A stretch of DNA of 64,000 nucleotides from contig NC_084666.1 in NCBI RefSeq assembly GCF_028389875.1, positions 67,030,422 to 67,094,421 of the forward strand, written 5' to 3'. Shown here piece after piece: positions 11,828-24,800 of the stretch (within the stretch, counting starts at the first letter, position 1; each line of letters starts with the position of its first letter). Made by a program: the position numbers and the translations under genes. The stretch is from Rhea pennata (taxonomy: Eukaryota > Chordata > Aves > Rheiformes > Rheidae). The notes beneath the pieces are model-generated. The model was not told the DNA's origin. It was given only the letters and a program-made list of their open reading frames with translations, and searched no databases.

Positions 11828-13120
11828 AACCTGCTGAAATAACCACAAGACACTGGACAACTGAAACCCTCTGAAACCTCCAGTGTGTCACTCCGACACC
11901 AAGCTGTATGGACATGGGTGACAGGGAAGCCTTCTCTCCCAGCTAGTCTCAAGTTCCTGATATTGCAGTGAACTCACATTTCTTTGGTGGGGTGGGGGAG
12001 AGAAGAGTGGGCTGTCTTGAAATCTGCTGCTCACTGACATTTTTTTTTGTTTTGTTTTAAACCACCAGTTTGAAAGCTGTTGAGCCATGAATCTCTACTG
12101 TATTCTTGATTCTGAGTAACATATGGACACTTTTTAAAATTGGTGTATTCAGTGGGACAGAGTTGCATTGTAGTTTGTGGATATATTGTTTGTTCTTTGT
12201 GTCATGAGCTCCTGGTAGCTGCCAGATATTCCTGGGATGGTCTCTCTCTTCACCACTCTGTAAAGGAACAATCTTGTTTCACAGCTAAAGATAGCTACTG
12301 GCCTAAACCCGTTAAGCAGGAAGCAACTTTCTATGCATCTATTGTACAGTAAATGAAATTGTTTTTAAAACAAGGGAATACTTTTTTTACACAAGCTTCC
12401 AACTATCTCTCTGTAGTACTTTGAGGTTGGAATCGACAAACTTGCAGGGAGAATTACCTAATTTTATCGACATCTTTCTTCCTTTCTCCACCCTTGTGTG
12501 AAGGGAAAGGAGTTTTATATTTGACAAGTGTTGTAGAGCCTTTGGTTGCTGCCATACCTTAGGGCATCAGCCTCTTAAGGCAAAAATGGGATATAACTGT
12601 ATAAAATGTATGAAAGCAGTGTGGATGTTGGATCCAAGAGAATAATGTTATTCAAAGAATGAACTATATATTAACTTAACAAAAAAAATGTATCTGATGT
12701 GGCTAAATCTCTTTGGTTTCTCTGGAGTTTAGTGTAACCTGATGTATTGGGGGAATCTCACTAATATTAGTATTTTAATATACTTGTGCAAAACTTCTTT
12801 AAAGGTATTTCCTTAGTCTGTTCCTAGCTGACGCTTTGGTCTTGCTTTTTTCTTTAATTCTTTTTACTTGCATGAGCTGTGGAGTAAGAATCTGTGATGC
12901 TCCAGTGCTTACATTTGTGCATATGTTTTAACAGTCTAATCCAAACTTATTTATTGGTAAATGCATGCGATTATGGAAAAATCGTATCCCCTTCCCTTGG
13001 AAGTTAGAGAGAACAGCTTTTGCCAGAGTAAACTATTACCTTCAGTGAAAAAATTGTTGCTAAGTGTATGTTTGCCTTTTGTTGCTCTGAATGCAGCAGA
13101 AAGGTTTCTTGAAGCAATGG

Positions 13121-13126
13121 AATAAA
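13121..13126 (+). terminator. Candidate poly(A) signal AATAAA
   Basis: A canonical hexamer lies about 1.3 kb after the TSPAN5 stop. The downstream sequence is not clearly GU-rich, so this is the weakest of the hexamers listed separately. Confidence 0.35.
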
Positions 13127-13814
13127 AGTTTTAAACCAGATGTTTGGATCAGGATCAGCCAAGGCAAAGTCCCTTTTGAACCGGACAAAAGATGCTAGAA
13201 TTTGGAGTAAAGCGCAAATAGTAGATGAAGAATCAGATTAGATGCCATCTGGCTTAGAGTTTGTGATCCGTTCTTCTTTACAAATAATGAACGTACACAC
13301 CTGACCATGGCTTGAGTAGTTTTATTGCACTTCGTATAAATTTCTCTTATTGTAGGACTCTTCTCAGTATCTGTCGACAGTCCTGAAAGCTCTGAGCTGC
13401 TGGCTCTTGCTCTGGTTGAACAGAGATGAGGGGTGTGCAGCATCCTTTTAGGAAAAGTTTTTAATGTCTTTGTGGGCTTCCTAAGATGGTGTATGTGGAG
13501 TAGAGGGAACAAATTTGACTTGTAAACCTGCAAATTTATATACCTTTCCACATTTTGCCTTTCTGTGCTCTAGTCAGCCGTGTGTTTCCCCTCCGCAGGC
13601 TGGTGGTAGGCATGCCGGCGTCCCACGGATGCCGCAGATAGTCCCATCGCCCTCCTGGCTTGGAGTGTTACCTCATCTTCCTCTGGCTAAATCCTACTGC
13701 CTACCTCTGAATGAGGCAGCCTCCATATCCTTTGGTATCTGCTGTTAAAGGCCAGCCATGACTCAGAGCGATTTTTTTTAAAGCCTTTGAAAGCAATTAT
13801 AACTTACTGTCCTT

Positions 13815-13820
13815 AATAAA
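13815..13820 (+). terminator. TSPAN5: Likely proximal poly(A) signal AATAAA of TSPAN5
   Basis: The canonical hexamer is followed about 20-40 nt later by gtgttatgtttttctt, a good downstream element. It would give a 3'UTR of about 2.0 kb. Confidence 0.6.
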
Positions 13821-15110
13821 GTTGATTCCACCTCACCACAGTGTTATGTTTTTCTTAGCCACTCTTCAGCCTGAGGAGTTATTGGTGTTTGTTTTTTCTT
13901 CCCCCCCCACGCTTGCCCCCACAAAGGGGGCACACAGCTTTCCTGATAGCAGCAGGACAGGCAGATCATTACTGCTCTCTTGAAGTGATGTGAGGAGATA
14001 CTAGGGAACCAGGGTTCAGGAAGTAGCACTGCTACCTGGAAGCCTTATTTGCTTGTGACCCAGCACTTTGAATTGGAGGAAAAGAAAAAAGCCTATGTTA
14101 CAGAAACATTTCTTGTTGCTACTGATCTTGAATGCTGCTGTGGGCTTCTGAAGGTAACTTCTGTTTTTCTACTTGAATTTCTGCAGTTGCGCTGTGTTGG
14201 CCTTTTTGTCTTATGCTGCTCTCTGGTTCCAGTCTGGAAATGCCATTGTCAGGGGCAGGCTGATAGGAAAGTAAATGCTCTCAGAGGTGAGGAAATCTTG
14301 TTCTCACTACTTGCAGGTGCACACACAAATGTGCAACACTTCTTATGAGTCCCAGAATGACTGACTGTTCTTATAAAAACCACTAAATGAGGACTTAATT
14401 TTTCTAGAGCTTGTCTTTGCTGCTGCGGATGCTAATATCCCCCTCCCTGCAATGATGCTCCTATTTTTCTCATTTTTCACAATTATTTGTGATGGGTACA
14501 TACTGAATGTTCAAGGCTAGCTGCCTATATTTTACCTTTTAACCTCATGTTTTTCTCTGCAGGCTGGGTAATGTGCTCTTAGAAATGCCCCATCTACTCA
14601 GCAACTTAGGTGTCTGGTTTGGAAAACTTCTGGGAGGCCCTGGAAGGTGATGCGTTATCCTCAGAACCTACCAAATGCAAAGATGCTTTATTCCAGAAAA
14701 CTGCGAAAACTTCAGAGCTGCAGCTAGAGCACAACTGCTGGCCACATGGGCTCCTTTTCTAAAGCAATAAGATAGAGCAGGCACTGTAGCCTCTGGGCGA
14801 TTTCTAGAAGGGTAGACACACACGCAGGGGTCAGTTGAGCTATCTTGCAAGTGCAGGAGTTGTTCAGAAATGTGTTGTTGGGCTTCTGGCCCATTGCAGA
14901 GCAGGAGATGGCCACGCTGGCTGGGCAAAAATGTATTTGAGATGGTGTTGCCAACTGGTGGTCTGAAAGCTTCAGTGGTTTCTGTGCTCCTGAAGCCACT
15001 TCCAAATCCCACCCTGAGCCCTTCAGAAGAGCATCATGGTCCTTGCTGCTCTGGTTTCCAAACTATCTCTATGTTCACAGGCTTGCCTTTCTTACTGGTA
15101 GCTTTTCTTT

Positions 15111-15169
15111 GTGTGTGTGTGTGTGTGTGTGTGTGTTCTTTTTTTTTTTTTTTGGGGGGGGGTGGTGGG
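15111..15169 (+). repeat. (GT)13 microsatellite, T15 run and G9-rich tract
   Basis: Thirteen GT units are followed by a T15 run and then G9-T-GG-T-GGG. The cluster gives rise to low-complexity open frames on both strands that are not genes. Confidence 0.95.
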
Positions 15170-17028
15170 CTAGTCTTAATGAGCAAACGTTTGAGTTTCT
15201 GTGCGTGAGTGTCTGTTTCAGTAGCAGCAGGGGTCTCTGTTTCAAAATCCATAACTTGGCTTGTGACCCTTTAGAGCTATAAGCTATGGCAATGATTGCT
15301 AAGGCGTGCTCTGTCCCTAAAGCCTTCTCTCCACTTAGAGAGGCCAACTGTTGTTCTGCTGTGTAAATAGTGTTTGAAATGTAAATAGTGGCATGCAAAT
15401 GAAACTATTCTTGCACATGACTGCTATTCACCCTCAAAGTGTTTGTATTGATATGGGAGATGTCCAGTGTGAGGGTCTGCTGATCAACATTAGTCGGGAT
15501 GGTCACTTGGGTTTTACCTGGCTGCAGGGGTGAGCCCGGAGTGCTTTCATTGCCTGCCATCTAGTGTCTCCCTAGCCGACTTACAGCTGGCACCTGCAGA
15601 AGGTAAAACCCAGCTTTCCCTTGGGGTTTGGGGTAGGAGCAGGACCTCTCTTGTCTTCTTCCTTCCCTATCTGCTTAGCATTAGGAAAAGCACTGGACTG
15701 TAAAACACAGGGTCCATGTCAGCACTCCCTACCTGTCATGGGAGGTTGCCAGCATACGTGGCAGGACTAAACATGGTGCTAAGGATTGCTACTGTCCTGA
15801 ACGTTAATCTGTGTTTTTACTTCTTTAGATATGCCCAGGGTAAAATTGCTTCTCATTAACAATAATTGCAAGAGAAACTCTCCTGTGGATTTTGAGGTCT
15901 GTTTCCTTTCTAGCCGTGTGTGCACCTTCCGGGCACCCGGTACTGGCAGCCCTGCAAATATGTAGGGAAGAGATTAGGCCCTGACAGATGTCAGGGGCTG
16001 TGAAGGTTGCAGGTCCCTCATCCCACTTGGTTTCTCTCACTGAAGCTTTTTCAGCTATCTGTGTTTGAGTCTCATTGGTCATGAAACTGCTTAAAATAAA
16101 CAAATCCCCCCCTTCATATTTTTTCCTCAGTTGGTTCTATTACTATCCAATTTTGCCATTTAGGGGAAAATAACATCTTTCCAGTTAACATACAGTGTAA
16201 AAATAGGTGTTGCGACTGCTGGTGGGCACCAAGCAGGTGTTCAGCAGTGCGGCACTGCTAGTTGTCTTCTGTGCTTCTGCAATATGAATCTGTTAAGAAT
16301 GAGCTCCAACTGCATGTATGTTCATCTTCACGCTGTGTGCATAGTAGGGATGGATCTGATATTACCTTGAGCTCTGGGGAGATTGGGGTTTGGGTTTTGT
16401 GGCTCAAACTCCTTTCGGGTAGAAGTATGTTCCAGATTCGTTCCAAGCGGATGTCTCCCCTTGACTCATCCTAGGGCATAAGGAAAGGTGTCAATATTTA
16501 CCTTTGTGTATCATTCCTTTTTATACGAATGTATTCTCTTGCGTTGCTCTTTTTTGTTTTTTAAATGAGTCGTAAAATTGATTGTAAAGCCAACTACGCT
16601 TACTGATTGAAAGTATTGCTATAACAGAACTGCATGCCAGTAGAGTTTGACTTGAGCTTTAGTTGTCTGATTTCAGACTGGTCCTCTTCAGTCTAGAAGA
16701 AAAGCATAGATCAGGTGCATTGCATTACTTATGTCATCTTTAGCATTAGACTGTGGTATTGTATCACATGCTGATCTCAATGGATGTAACTGGAGTATAC
16801 TTGGGAAGTTGATGCAGCTTCCTGGTAATTCATTTTAAGCTGTTGAAAGTGGTCTTGGTCATGCTACGTGTATTCTTGGGTTTTTGTTTTTTAATAGATC
16901 CATTTTCTAGGAATGTTTTAATACATTTACGATGGACAATACAATAGTTTTAATAGTTGTGCAGTATTCTGTATTTACTTGAAGTAAATCATTTTATATG
17001 CAATTTGTTAGATAATTACAGTTTTATA

Positions 17029-17034
17029 AATAAA
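17029..17034 (+). terminator. TSPAN5: Likely distal poly(A) signal AATAAA of TSPAN5
   Basis: The hexamer sits at the end of a long AT-rich, UTR-like stretch (16860-17040). It is followed by tgtgtgaaatatcttgtgaa and further TG-rich sequence, a plausible downstream element. I take it as the most distal 3' end. Confidence 0.55.
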
Positions 17035-17050
17035 ATTGTGTGAAATATCT

Positions 17051-20000
17051 TGTGAATGTGTACTCTTGATATAACACTCAGTATTAAAGGTACAAAGTTA
17101 CATTCAGGCAAAACTCCCTGGAAGATTCCCCCAAAGCTAATGGTGAGGGCCTGGGGGGAGATCCCAAAACCTCTTGTATATGGTGTAGAGACCTGTGTTC
17201 TAATTTAGTCACCAAATGTGCTTCCAGGCTGCCAGAAGCTGCCCTTAAGGGGAAATAATAAGCTAATACAAGATGAATCTGTCCTCACGTAAGAAGCTCC
17301 CTCGTTACTGCAAGCTGCTGGGGAAGCCTGTGGCTAATGAATGTGCTCTGTCTGCTTGTTTCCAACAGGTCGCTGATGCTCCTCAGGCGGCCGCGTAGAC
17401 CAGCTGTTGAGCTCCTGGCCTCAGCAGTTCAGTGACCTCCAAGTGTTCAGAAGTTGCTTCTCTGCAAGGAGCAGTGCAAAGGGAATATAATGATTTGCCA
17501 TGCCTTAATTAAGCTTTTGCGAAGGGAGGTAGGAATTTTGCTTTTCTAAGGCTGACATATCTTTAGACAGAAACAGTGTGAGCTGGCTAATGTTATTGCT
17601 CAGATAAAAATGAGGTAAAATTACTGGTGTCCAGAGCTTGTTGTTTAGAGGAGAAAAAGCACATTTTTAAGTATCTTAAACTTCAGAGGGAGAAAATCCA
17701 ATATTTTTAAAATACAGTATTTCATCCATCTGCCCTGTTTTGCCATAAGTAGTAACCATAACTAGCAATAGGCGCTTTGAAAAACAAGTTTGCTGTACCA
17801 CTTGGAAGCGGGTTTTAAATGCTTTCTGGAAGTTGGTGCCCTGACTTGATTTCACTCATAGTAGTTGTCATCTTTCTTCCCATAGTGGAAGAGGGGAGAA
17901 GTTACCTCTGGAGCAGCCCTGCAGCACCTGGCTTGGTCAGGAGCATGTGCAGAGCACAAGCCTGCAGCTTCATGCTGGCCAGTGTGGTTGGGGAAGAGCG
18001 GTTTCCCAGGAGTTTCACCAAGAAATATAATTTCTGAACTCTTGGGGGCCGGTGAGCCATTTCTCCTGGTTTTGTTCATTAGTTTCGTGTGAGCGGAGTG
18101 TCAAGGTGAAACTGTGCCAAGTGACCATGTTCATTTCTCTTGCGACAACTTCTGGGCATGACAGGTCATGTACTGCCCGAGTGTAAGTGCTCTTCTCTAG
18201 CCCTATTGCAAGCAAACAGAGCATGCCCCGTCCTTCCTGGAACACCAAAGGACAGTGTACATTGTGCAGAAACCTGGGCTTACGCTGTGCTTTGGTTTTG
18301 GTTTTTGTCAAACTCCAGCCTGTCTGCCAAGCACAGCGGTCTGCAGAAAAGCTGACTTGAATGATGCTCCTTTGCCTCTCACTCTGAACCTCCGCTTGTT
18401 TTCCCTGTGGAAACAAATTGCAGACTTTTTTTGTCACTTACAGCTAATTTTACCCCTCCAGCTGGGATCTGCTTAGAAGCCTCATGTTAACTGCACCTCT
18501 CTGTTTTTGCTACGCTTTGTCCACAAAATGCCTCCTTGACAAATTTAAAAACACATCTCTGTATGCAAACTAGAGGTTAGAGGCCTTTCACATATTTCAA
18601 GTGTGTATGTTTATCTCCAGATATGGAAAAGGCTTTTCGCAAAATAAGAAATGCAAATGTGGAGGCCTTTTGAGGGAAGAGAAGGAAAATCAACCAAAAG
18701 CGCAGTTCAGGGCAGTGCCGAATTCTTCTTAATATGCGATACATGTGAGAGACTTAGATAAACCATTTTTTATGGTGGAAGGGGAGACAGGGAACAGCTG
18801 TCTGTATTCGGTACACAAAACTTGAGTACTGTTTATTGAAATTGTAGCTAGCTAGTTAACATTTCTGGGACCTTTGAAATAAAGGACCCTTACTGGGTCT
18901 TGTGGTCTGATTTGAACCAATTGGGTCTTGTGAATCCAAAACCTGTATTGGGGTTTGTGCCTTATCCAAAGTGAAATTTTTCATTGTATTTCTGCCTTAC
19001 GAAATATGAACAGCTATGTGTTGCTTTCTTCCTGACTGGTGAGATGCTGGATCTTGTGGAAGTCTTACAGATGTAGATGAATGAAACGCTAGCCGGGTAC
19101 TGCCTGCCCTTCTGCCCTGTGCGGTGTGGCAGCTGTGATCTGTTTTGGCTTGGCTTGCTGCAGTAGTAGGCCTGATGTATAGCATCTCGGTCATAAGAAT
19201 AACCTGAGCAGGCAGGTTTCAAGGTTTGCTTAGATATAATCAATCTTCTAAACATCCAATCAGAAAAAGTCATCAATTTCTGTTCAGTCGACTTCAGTTG
19301 AGTGAGTGGTGAAATGCATGTGACAGTGAAGTCCCTAGGTTCACGGAAGAAATAAGAGAGACGGTATTAAAAGAGGCTCAAATTTACCAGCAGCATAGAA
19401 ATGAGCTGCAGGCTTCAGCATGCCTCAGAACAGCAGAGCATTTGTTCAGGATTCAGGATTCAGCCTCTTCAGTTACCTTCTGATGACAAAAACCATCTTT
19501 ACCCCTATGCAGACTTTTCTGTATAGGCTTAGCACAGATTTTATCTAGAAGTGTAGATGAGTATCACTTGATATTCCATCCATATAAACCACATAAAAGT
19601 TGAAGGATACGAGGGTTGACCTTTGTGCTTGCTGCGACTGTGGTATCACTAATAAAAAAAAAATTAATGATAAGGATATGGCTAATGCTTAACCTAAAGT
19701 CCAGTTCAATAACCAGATGAATAGAAATTGTCATGATTTTTCTGTTACAGTCAGCTCATGCCAACACCTGCAGTTTATATTGGTGTCAAAAAGGAAGAAA
19801 GAGTTTATTCTAGAATCAGGTAAGTTACCAGGCGGTTGTCTTTCAAATGCATTTTGGAAACTATTGAAATCAGTGGAAATTGGGCTCAGGAAACTTGGAC
19901 TCGTGTGGCCCCAGTGCGACCTGTGCCTGTGGTGTGCTGGGTGCATTTAACGCAGCTGGGGCTCTGCCCCCTTGCACCACCCAGGGCCACCAGGTCCCAG

Positions 20001-21165
20001 TCTGCATCTACAGCTCAGCAGTCTGTGGGGTTATTGCACTGTTAGCAAATTAGCAAATTTCTCTTAGATTTCTTTTTAAATAAAAGGCTATTGTGCAGTT
20101 AATACTAGAGGCTTTTTAAAAAAAAACCTGATTGTACTGTTGCCAGTTAGTTTCTGGCACTGGATTATATGGACTTGGATCTGATCTGCTGTGGGAATAC
20201 TCCTGTAGCATCTGCTGGGTTTTGGTACTGTCCCAGTAGCTTTTGAGCTCTGGCTATGTGAGAAGGGGTCTCATTTCTTTTCGTACACAACTTCTGTTCC
20301 CCATTGTGACTGGCACCTTCCCTTCAGAGTGTCAGGTGGCACAGCTCCATGTTTCACGAGGCTGGGAAGTGACTCTGGGAATCAACAGCAGTGTTCTGTG
20401 ACCGTGGGGCTTGGGACTGCGTGGGTGCTTGGTTTCTGGGAATGCTGCTTCTGGTGATAAAAGAGGAGCCCAGGACTTCAGAGGCAGACAGCCTGGCCCC
20501 GGGAGCACTCAATTCACTTTAAAATGTTACAGCTTATAAGAGCTTGGTGGGTGCGTTATGGACTTGATCAAGCTCAGCAATGGTATCACACGGTCCAAAA
20601 GAACGTGCTTGTTTGCTGGAACCTGGTATCCTGCTGCTCCTCGTCTCTTGGTTTGCTCACTGTCACTTCACAAACCTCCAGAAGCACAGTTTGAGGCCAA
20701 GAAGCTTAAACTGGCAATATCACAGCTTGCCTACTTAGGAGAGGAGACGAAGATTCTTGCATGCCACGTTCATCACTTGCTGGCGTTCTCCCGAAGAGCT
20801 GCCGCACGGCATGCCTTTAAAAATCCATCTTCAAAAGGGGGGGGGAGAGGAGAAGGGAGGACACACCAAAAAACAAACCCAAGCAAGCCCAACAGCACTC
20901 AGACTTGTGTGGCTTTATGGGCTAAGGTGGGATAAGGATTGTATGGAATATTCTGGTGAAAGCCCACATGATTGTCAGACTATGCAGTGCCCCCCATCAG
21001 AGTGTGCTCCTGTGAACGGGGCTTGAAATCTTTTCCTTTGTATTTCTCTACTGAAAGAACAGTTGCAGTGAGGCCAGAGCCAGGAATGAAGAAAGGCTCG
21101 TCGGAAGCGCACGGTGGTGCAGTCACTGCTTCTGCGTTTGAAAACGGAAAAGGACAAACCACAGG
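17051..21165. other. Intergenic region between two convergent 3' ends
   Basis: About 4.1 kb separate the inferred last poly(A) site of TSPAN5 from that of RAP1GDS1. Both strands carry only short overlapping open frames; the longest is 140 codons at 18015-18437 on the - strand, with no recognisable domain. A G9 run lies at 20837-20845. No repeat family, RNA gene or promoter signal was recognised. The bounds depend on the poly(A) sites chosen. Confidence 0.6.
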
Positions 21166-21716
21166 ATAAAGTGAGAGCACTGAAATTTTTATTTGTTACC
21201 GCTAGGTACCACGAGTTTGACATTAATAGGCAAGACCAGTGAATGAGCAGCAGTACATTGCATTCAAACTTGCATCTCCAAAGCACCAAAAATGGAGCTA
21301 GATCTACCTCTTAATCCTATAACCAGCCCTCTAGCCTCGACTTGCTGCATCTTGTATTATCCCTAATTTAGTAGCACACTGTTATGCAGTTAGGGGGTGT
21401 GAGGAAAGATCCGTTGTGTAGTACCACTTTTACATCATCATAGGACTACAACATGCACATTCTACTATGTGGCCCAAGCAACGAGAATACAAGTAGAACA
21501 GTTATGGGTGGAGACTTGTTTCTGACAGGTCCATGTGAACACCACCTATGGATTTTTAGAAATCTTTTTGGACGGGTACCTACAGCAGTTCATCAATTGG
21601 TGTGGGAACATTACACGCATGCACAAGTGATACAGTGGAAAACATAGCAGGAGCGGCAGCAGGACGGAGGACAAAGGTGAGCTCTGATGGGATGCTGTGA
21701 ACGCGAGGGACCTTTC
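21166..21716 (-). other. RAP1GDS1: RAP1GDS1 3'UTR (proximal version)
   Basis: About 0.55 kb run from the stop codon to the cleavage region inferred from the AATAAA at 21188-21193 on the - strand. Longer forms cannot be excluded, since further TTTATT (AATAAA on the - strand) occurs at about 18831. Confidence 0.6.
21188..21193 (-). terminator. RAP1GDS1: Likely poly(A) signal AATAAA of RAP1GDS1
   Basis: The hexamer reads AATAAA on the - strand. Downstream of it (lower coordinates, about 21130-21155) the - strand reads cctgtggtttgtccttttcc, a GU/U-rich downstream element. Signal and element together make a convincing 3' end about 530 nt after the stop. Confidence 0.65.
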
Positions 21717-21844
21717 TCAGCTTTCCACAGCAAGTCTCTGCTCTGTTAGCGAGGCCTGCTGGGCCACAGTTTTGTTCTCGTGGCTGCGGAGTTTTGATAC
21801 CACTTCTAGAAATGCCATGCTCTGCACTTCCTTCTGAAGAGGTT
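21717..21844 (-). CDS. RAP1GDS1: RAP1GDS1 last coding exon, residues 566-607 and stop
   Basis: After acceptor tttttccag the exon encodes PLQKEVQSMAFLEVVSKLRS, then HENKTVAQQASLTEQRLAVES and TGA at 21719-21717. It is 128 nt, phase 1 at its start. It carries the C-terminal cap of the ARM solenoid. Confidence 0.96.
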
Positions 21845-24800
21845 CTGGAAAAAGAAATATTAAAAGAAATAACTCTTGGTACGAGGCAGGTGCAAGAACA
21901 GAAGGGTTTGGTGATTGTAGGGAGCTTGTTCTACTCGGCTATATCCTAGAGCTAAGTATGCACATGGGTACACAAATACATATGCATGGGCACACACAAT
22001 CTTTTTATTAACTTTTTGAATTGCTTTTCAGGGTAGGGGGACTCCAGTGTCCAGATCTGTAATGTACAGGGGTTTTGAGTACAGAGGGAAGGATGAAGCT
22101 ATTGCATTGCAGTTATGAAAATCCACCTGAGCTGCCTTGCAAAAATAGATGCTTAAGAAGTATTTTTCACAAAACTTTCTTGTTCCTACCTTATTCCTTA
22201 AAATATAGACCAAGCAGGTAAGCTTGCCTGTAAGGCTGACTGTAGTTCACCTGTATGAAATCAGCTGCTACCTGCTTTTTTGTGAAGAAGCGTGAAGAGG
22301 GTGTAAACAGTTCCTTAATGGACACATCACCACTAGTCACTGCTGGTTGTCTACCTATACTTCAGCCCTGAAACTGTTACAAACCCCTTTGGCAGTACAC
22401 CGTGCTGTGGGTATATAAACAGCATTTAGGTTTTACCTGAAACTGAGAGTCTGTTTCTTGACCCTGGATTGTGCTGTACTGTGTGTCACAGCTTGGGAAC
22501 AGCCCACAGAACTGATGCAATGTTTCTTTGAAAATGTGATTTTTTTTTTTTCTTGAGGCCTCATGTTGTAACTATCCCAAGTTTAGACCTAACCCAAGTG
22601 CTTTGGGTTGTCTAGACCATTACAGTGAGCTCCAAATCAGTAACAAACATCCACATGTTTTTCTGCTTCCCAGGTGCTGCTGGGGGCCTGACCCTGCGTG
22701 TCCTGGGAAGAATCCTGACTGTCTGCTTCAGATTAGCTCTGCTGCATGCTATGTGCATTTACTACTTTTCCTTACAGCAAATTTTTTGTGACATTTGTTT
22801 CCCTTCCTACTTTCTTGTTCACACATTCTCAGTTTCCCTACACAGCTTAACCCCTGCTGTGTGAGAGCAAAGAGCCACGGCTCTGCACCCGGGAACCCTC
22901 GTGTCCCAAGCAGTTTTCTGTTGGGGTGGTTCTACTGCGTTGTAAGCACTTTCTGCTGCCTTTCTCCTTCTGGGATACCATCATGTCAGTCATGTTTAGT
23001 AACACCAAGCAGATGTTACTAAACTGACTTTCAGGAACTTACTGCCTTATAGTGGATTGAATATTTCTGCTTAACATTCAGATTCCTGTGAGCCTTGGGG
23101 CCTGCACTTAGAGCAGCACCTGTGCTAGCTATGAATGCTCTTGCTTTTGCTGATTCTTTAAGTTAAATTAAAATTTTCGTTTTCCTTTGTCCTCATTCTT
23201 CCTCTTTCCACATATTCACTCAGTTGCAACAGCAACTTCCAGATGACAAAAACACATTATGTTTTTTTTTGTTTGTTTGTTTTACTGTCAATGCACAAGT
23301 GTTGGTGCTACCAAGTTAAATGTGATGTCAGATACCCTGTAGTAAAGGGTAGTTTAACAGCATTCACTGGAGAATTAATTTAACAAGAATTAAAACAACA
23401 TAATCACACATAACCTTTATGGAACTATATTGTTCTTGTAGCCAGTTACTTTAAAATACCTACACAGCTCTATTTACAGTAGAATATGGAAACTTTGTAA
23501 ATGTAAGTGATGCCTGTGGATTGTGTGTGGAGACAGTGGTGAAATGAAGATAGAGGTAGCAAAGCTAAGACCTGTATTTTCACATATTCACGTGAGCAAA
23601 GAGCAGGCTTTGCTCTTTGCAATTCCTTCCACCAAAGTTAAATTTTTAAAAATTGATTTTAAAAGTTAGCACCAGCATTGCTCAGTTATTCCTGTGTAGT
23701 GGCTAGCTTACAGGTCTGCTCATCAGGGAGCAGGGCTGAGCCTGGCTGTGTCAGCCAGGCTCTGTGCCCCGACTTTACAGCTGCATGTTGCAGTGATCTT
23801 CCCGTGCTCCCTAAGAGAAGGGGAGAACGCTGAGGACCACCACACCTAGGCAGAGGCTGCGGTGTGCTGTCAGGCTGAACAAGACAGTTCCTTAATCTAG
23901 TGGCAAAAAGACAGTTATTTGACTTCATGTAACTATGTCAATCTTCCAGGTGATGAGAACCAGGGAAGTGAAAATACAAGTGTCAAGCAGAATTTGAGGA
24001 CCATTTTAATTGGAAGCAATGGGAATACCCAAGAAAACATCACTGTGATGCAAAGGGGAAACTTCTGCATGGAAAGGGACAGATAACCACTAGCGCAAAA
24101 AGACTTTAAAAGGTTGTCAGAAAAAAAAAAAAAAGACCTCAGCATCTAAACATTATAAACACTTAATATTTGAGGCTTGCTGTAGGATTCTTAGTGCTTT
24201 TGTATGCTGAGGTGTATATTCTGCTCTGAAAACTGCATTTTGGCCTCTAATCTAGCAATAACAGAGCATTCCCTAGCTTGGTAGTAAGGACTGCCAGAGT
24301 TAGTTATGCTAGTCATGGTCAACAACGTACTTAAGAATAACTTTGCTTACAGAGACAGCACACGCTTAGCTAAGATAACTTTTATTCAATTAAATTGCTG
24401 TAAACTCCTCTCCAGACGATCTTCACTTGTTTTGCTCTTGGCAAGCTGTGTGCATTTTTTTTCTCTGTCATCTTAGTTGTTTGTAAATTTCTGAAACTGA
24501 AAACTTTCTGGTCTGAAACTTGCTTTCCTCTGACAGGTTAAATATATATTTTTAAAAACACTAAAACAAATTGAGCCACTTTGAGAAGCCTTACGGTAGA
24601 AATCAAATTTATCCATGATAGCCTGCTCTTTTTTTTCCCTGTTTGCCCACACAAAGATGGGAAATTGCAATTCAAACTATAGCTTGTTTCGCAGTCCTGA
24701 AAACAACCGGCCCTTTAGAAAAGGATTAGCTTGGAAAGAAGGCAGTTTGCAGTGCTCCGCGCCGGCACGTGTTAGAGCACGTTCTGCTCGTCTTTCAGAG

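Larger units (their letters stand above)
11828..17050 (+). other. TSPAN5: TSPAN5 3'UTR, maximal extent
   Basis: No intron or gene is recognisable after the stop codon. AATAAA signals lie at 13121, 13815, 16095 and 17029. The 13815 signal is followed by a GU/U-rich stretch, and so is the 17029 signal. I therefore infer a short 3'UTR of about 2.0 kb and a long one of about 5.2 kb. Which ends are used cannot be told from sequence. The region includes the 15111-15169 (GT)n/T/G repeat cluster and scattered AU-rich pentamers such as the one near 12950. Short open frames here are chance. Confidence 0.6.

Noticed and set aside
15034..15398. Cluster of open frames rich in Thr-His, Val-Cys, Pro or Lys runs
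   Set aside because: Translations of the (GT)n/T/G repeat cluster in different frames.
18015..18437. 140-codon open frame on the - strand between the two genes
   Set aside because: No known domain, no splice context, and overlapping frames on the other strand. Treated as chance.
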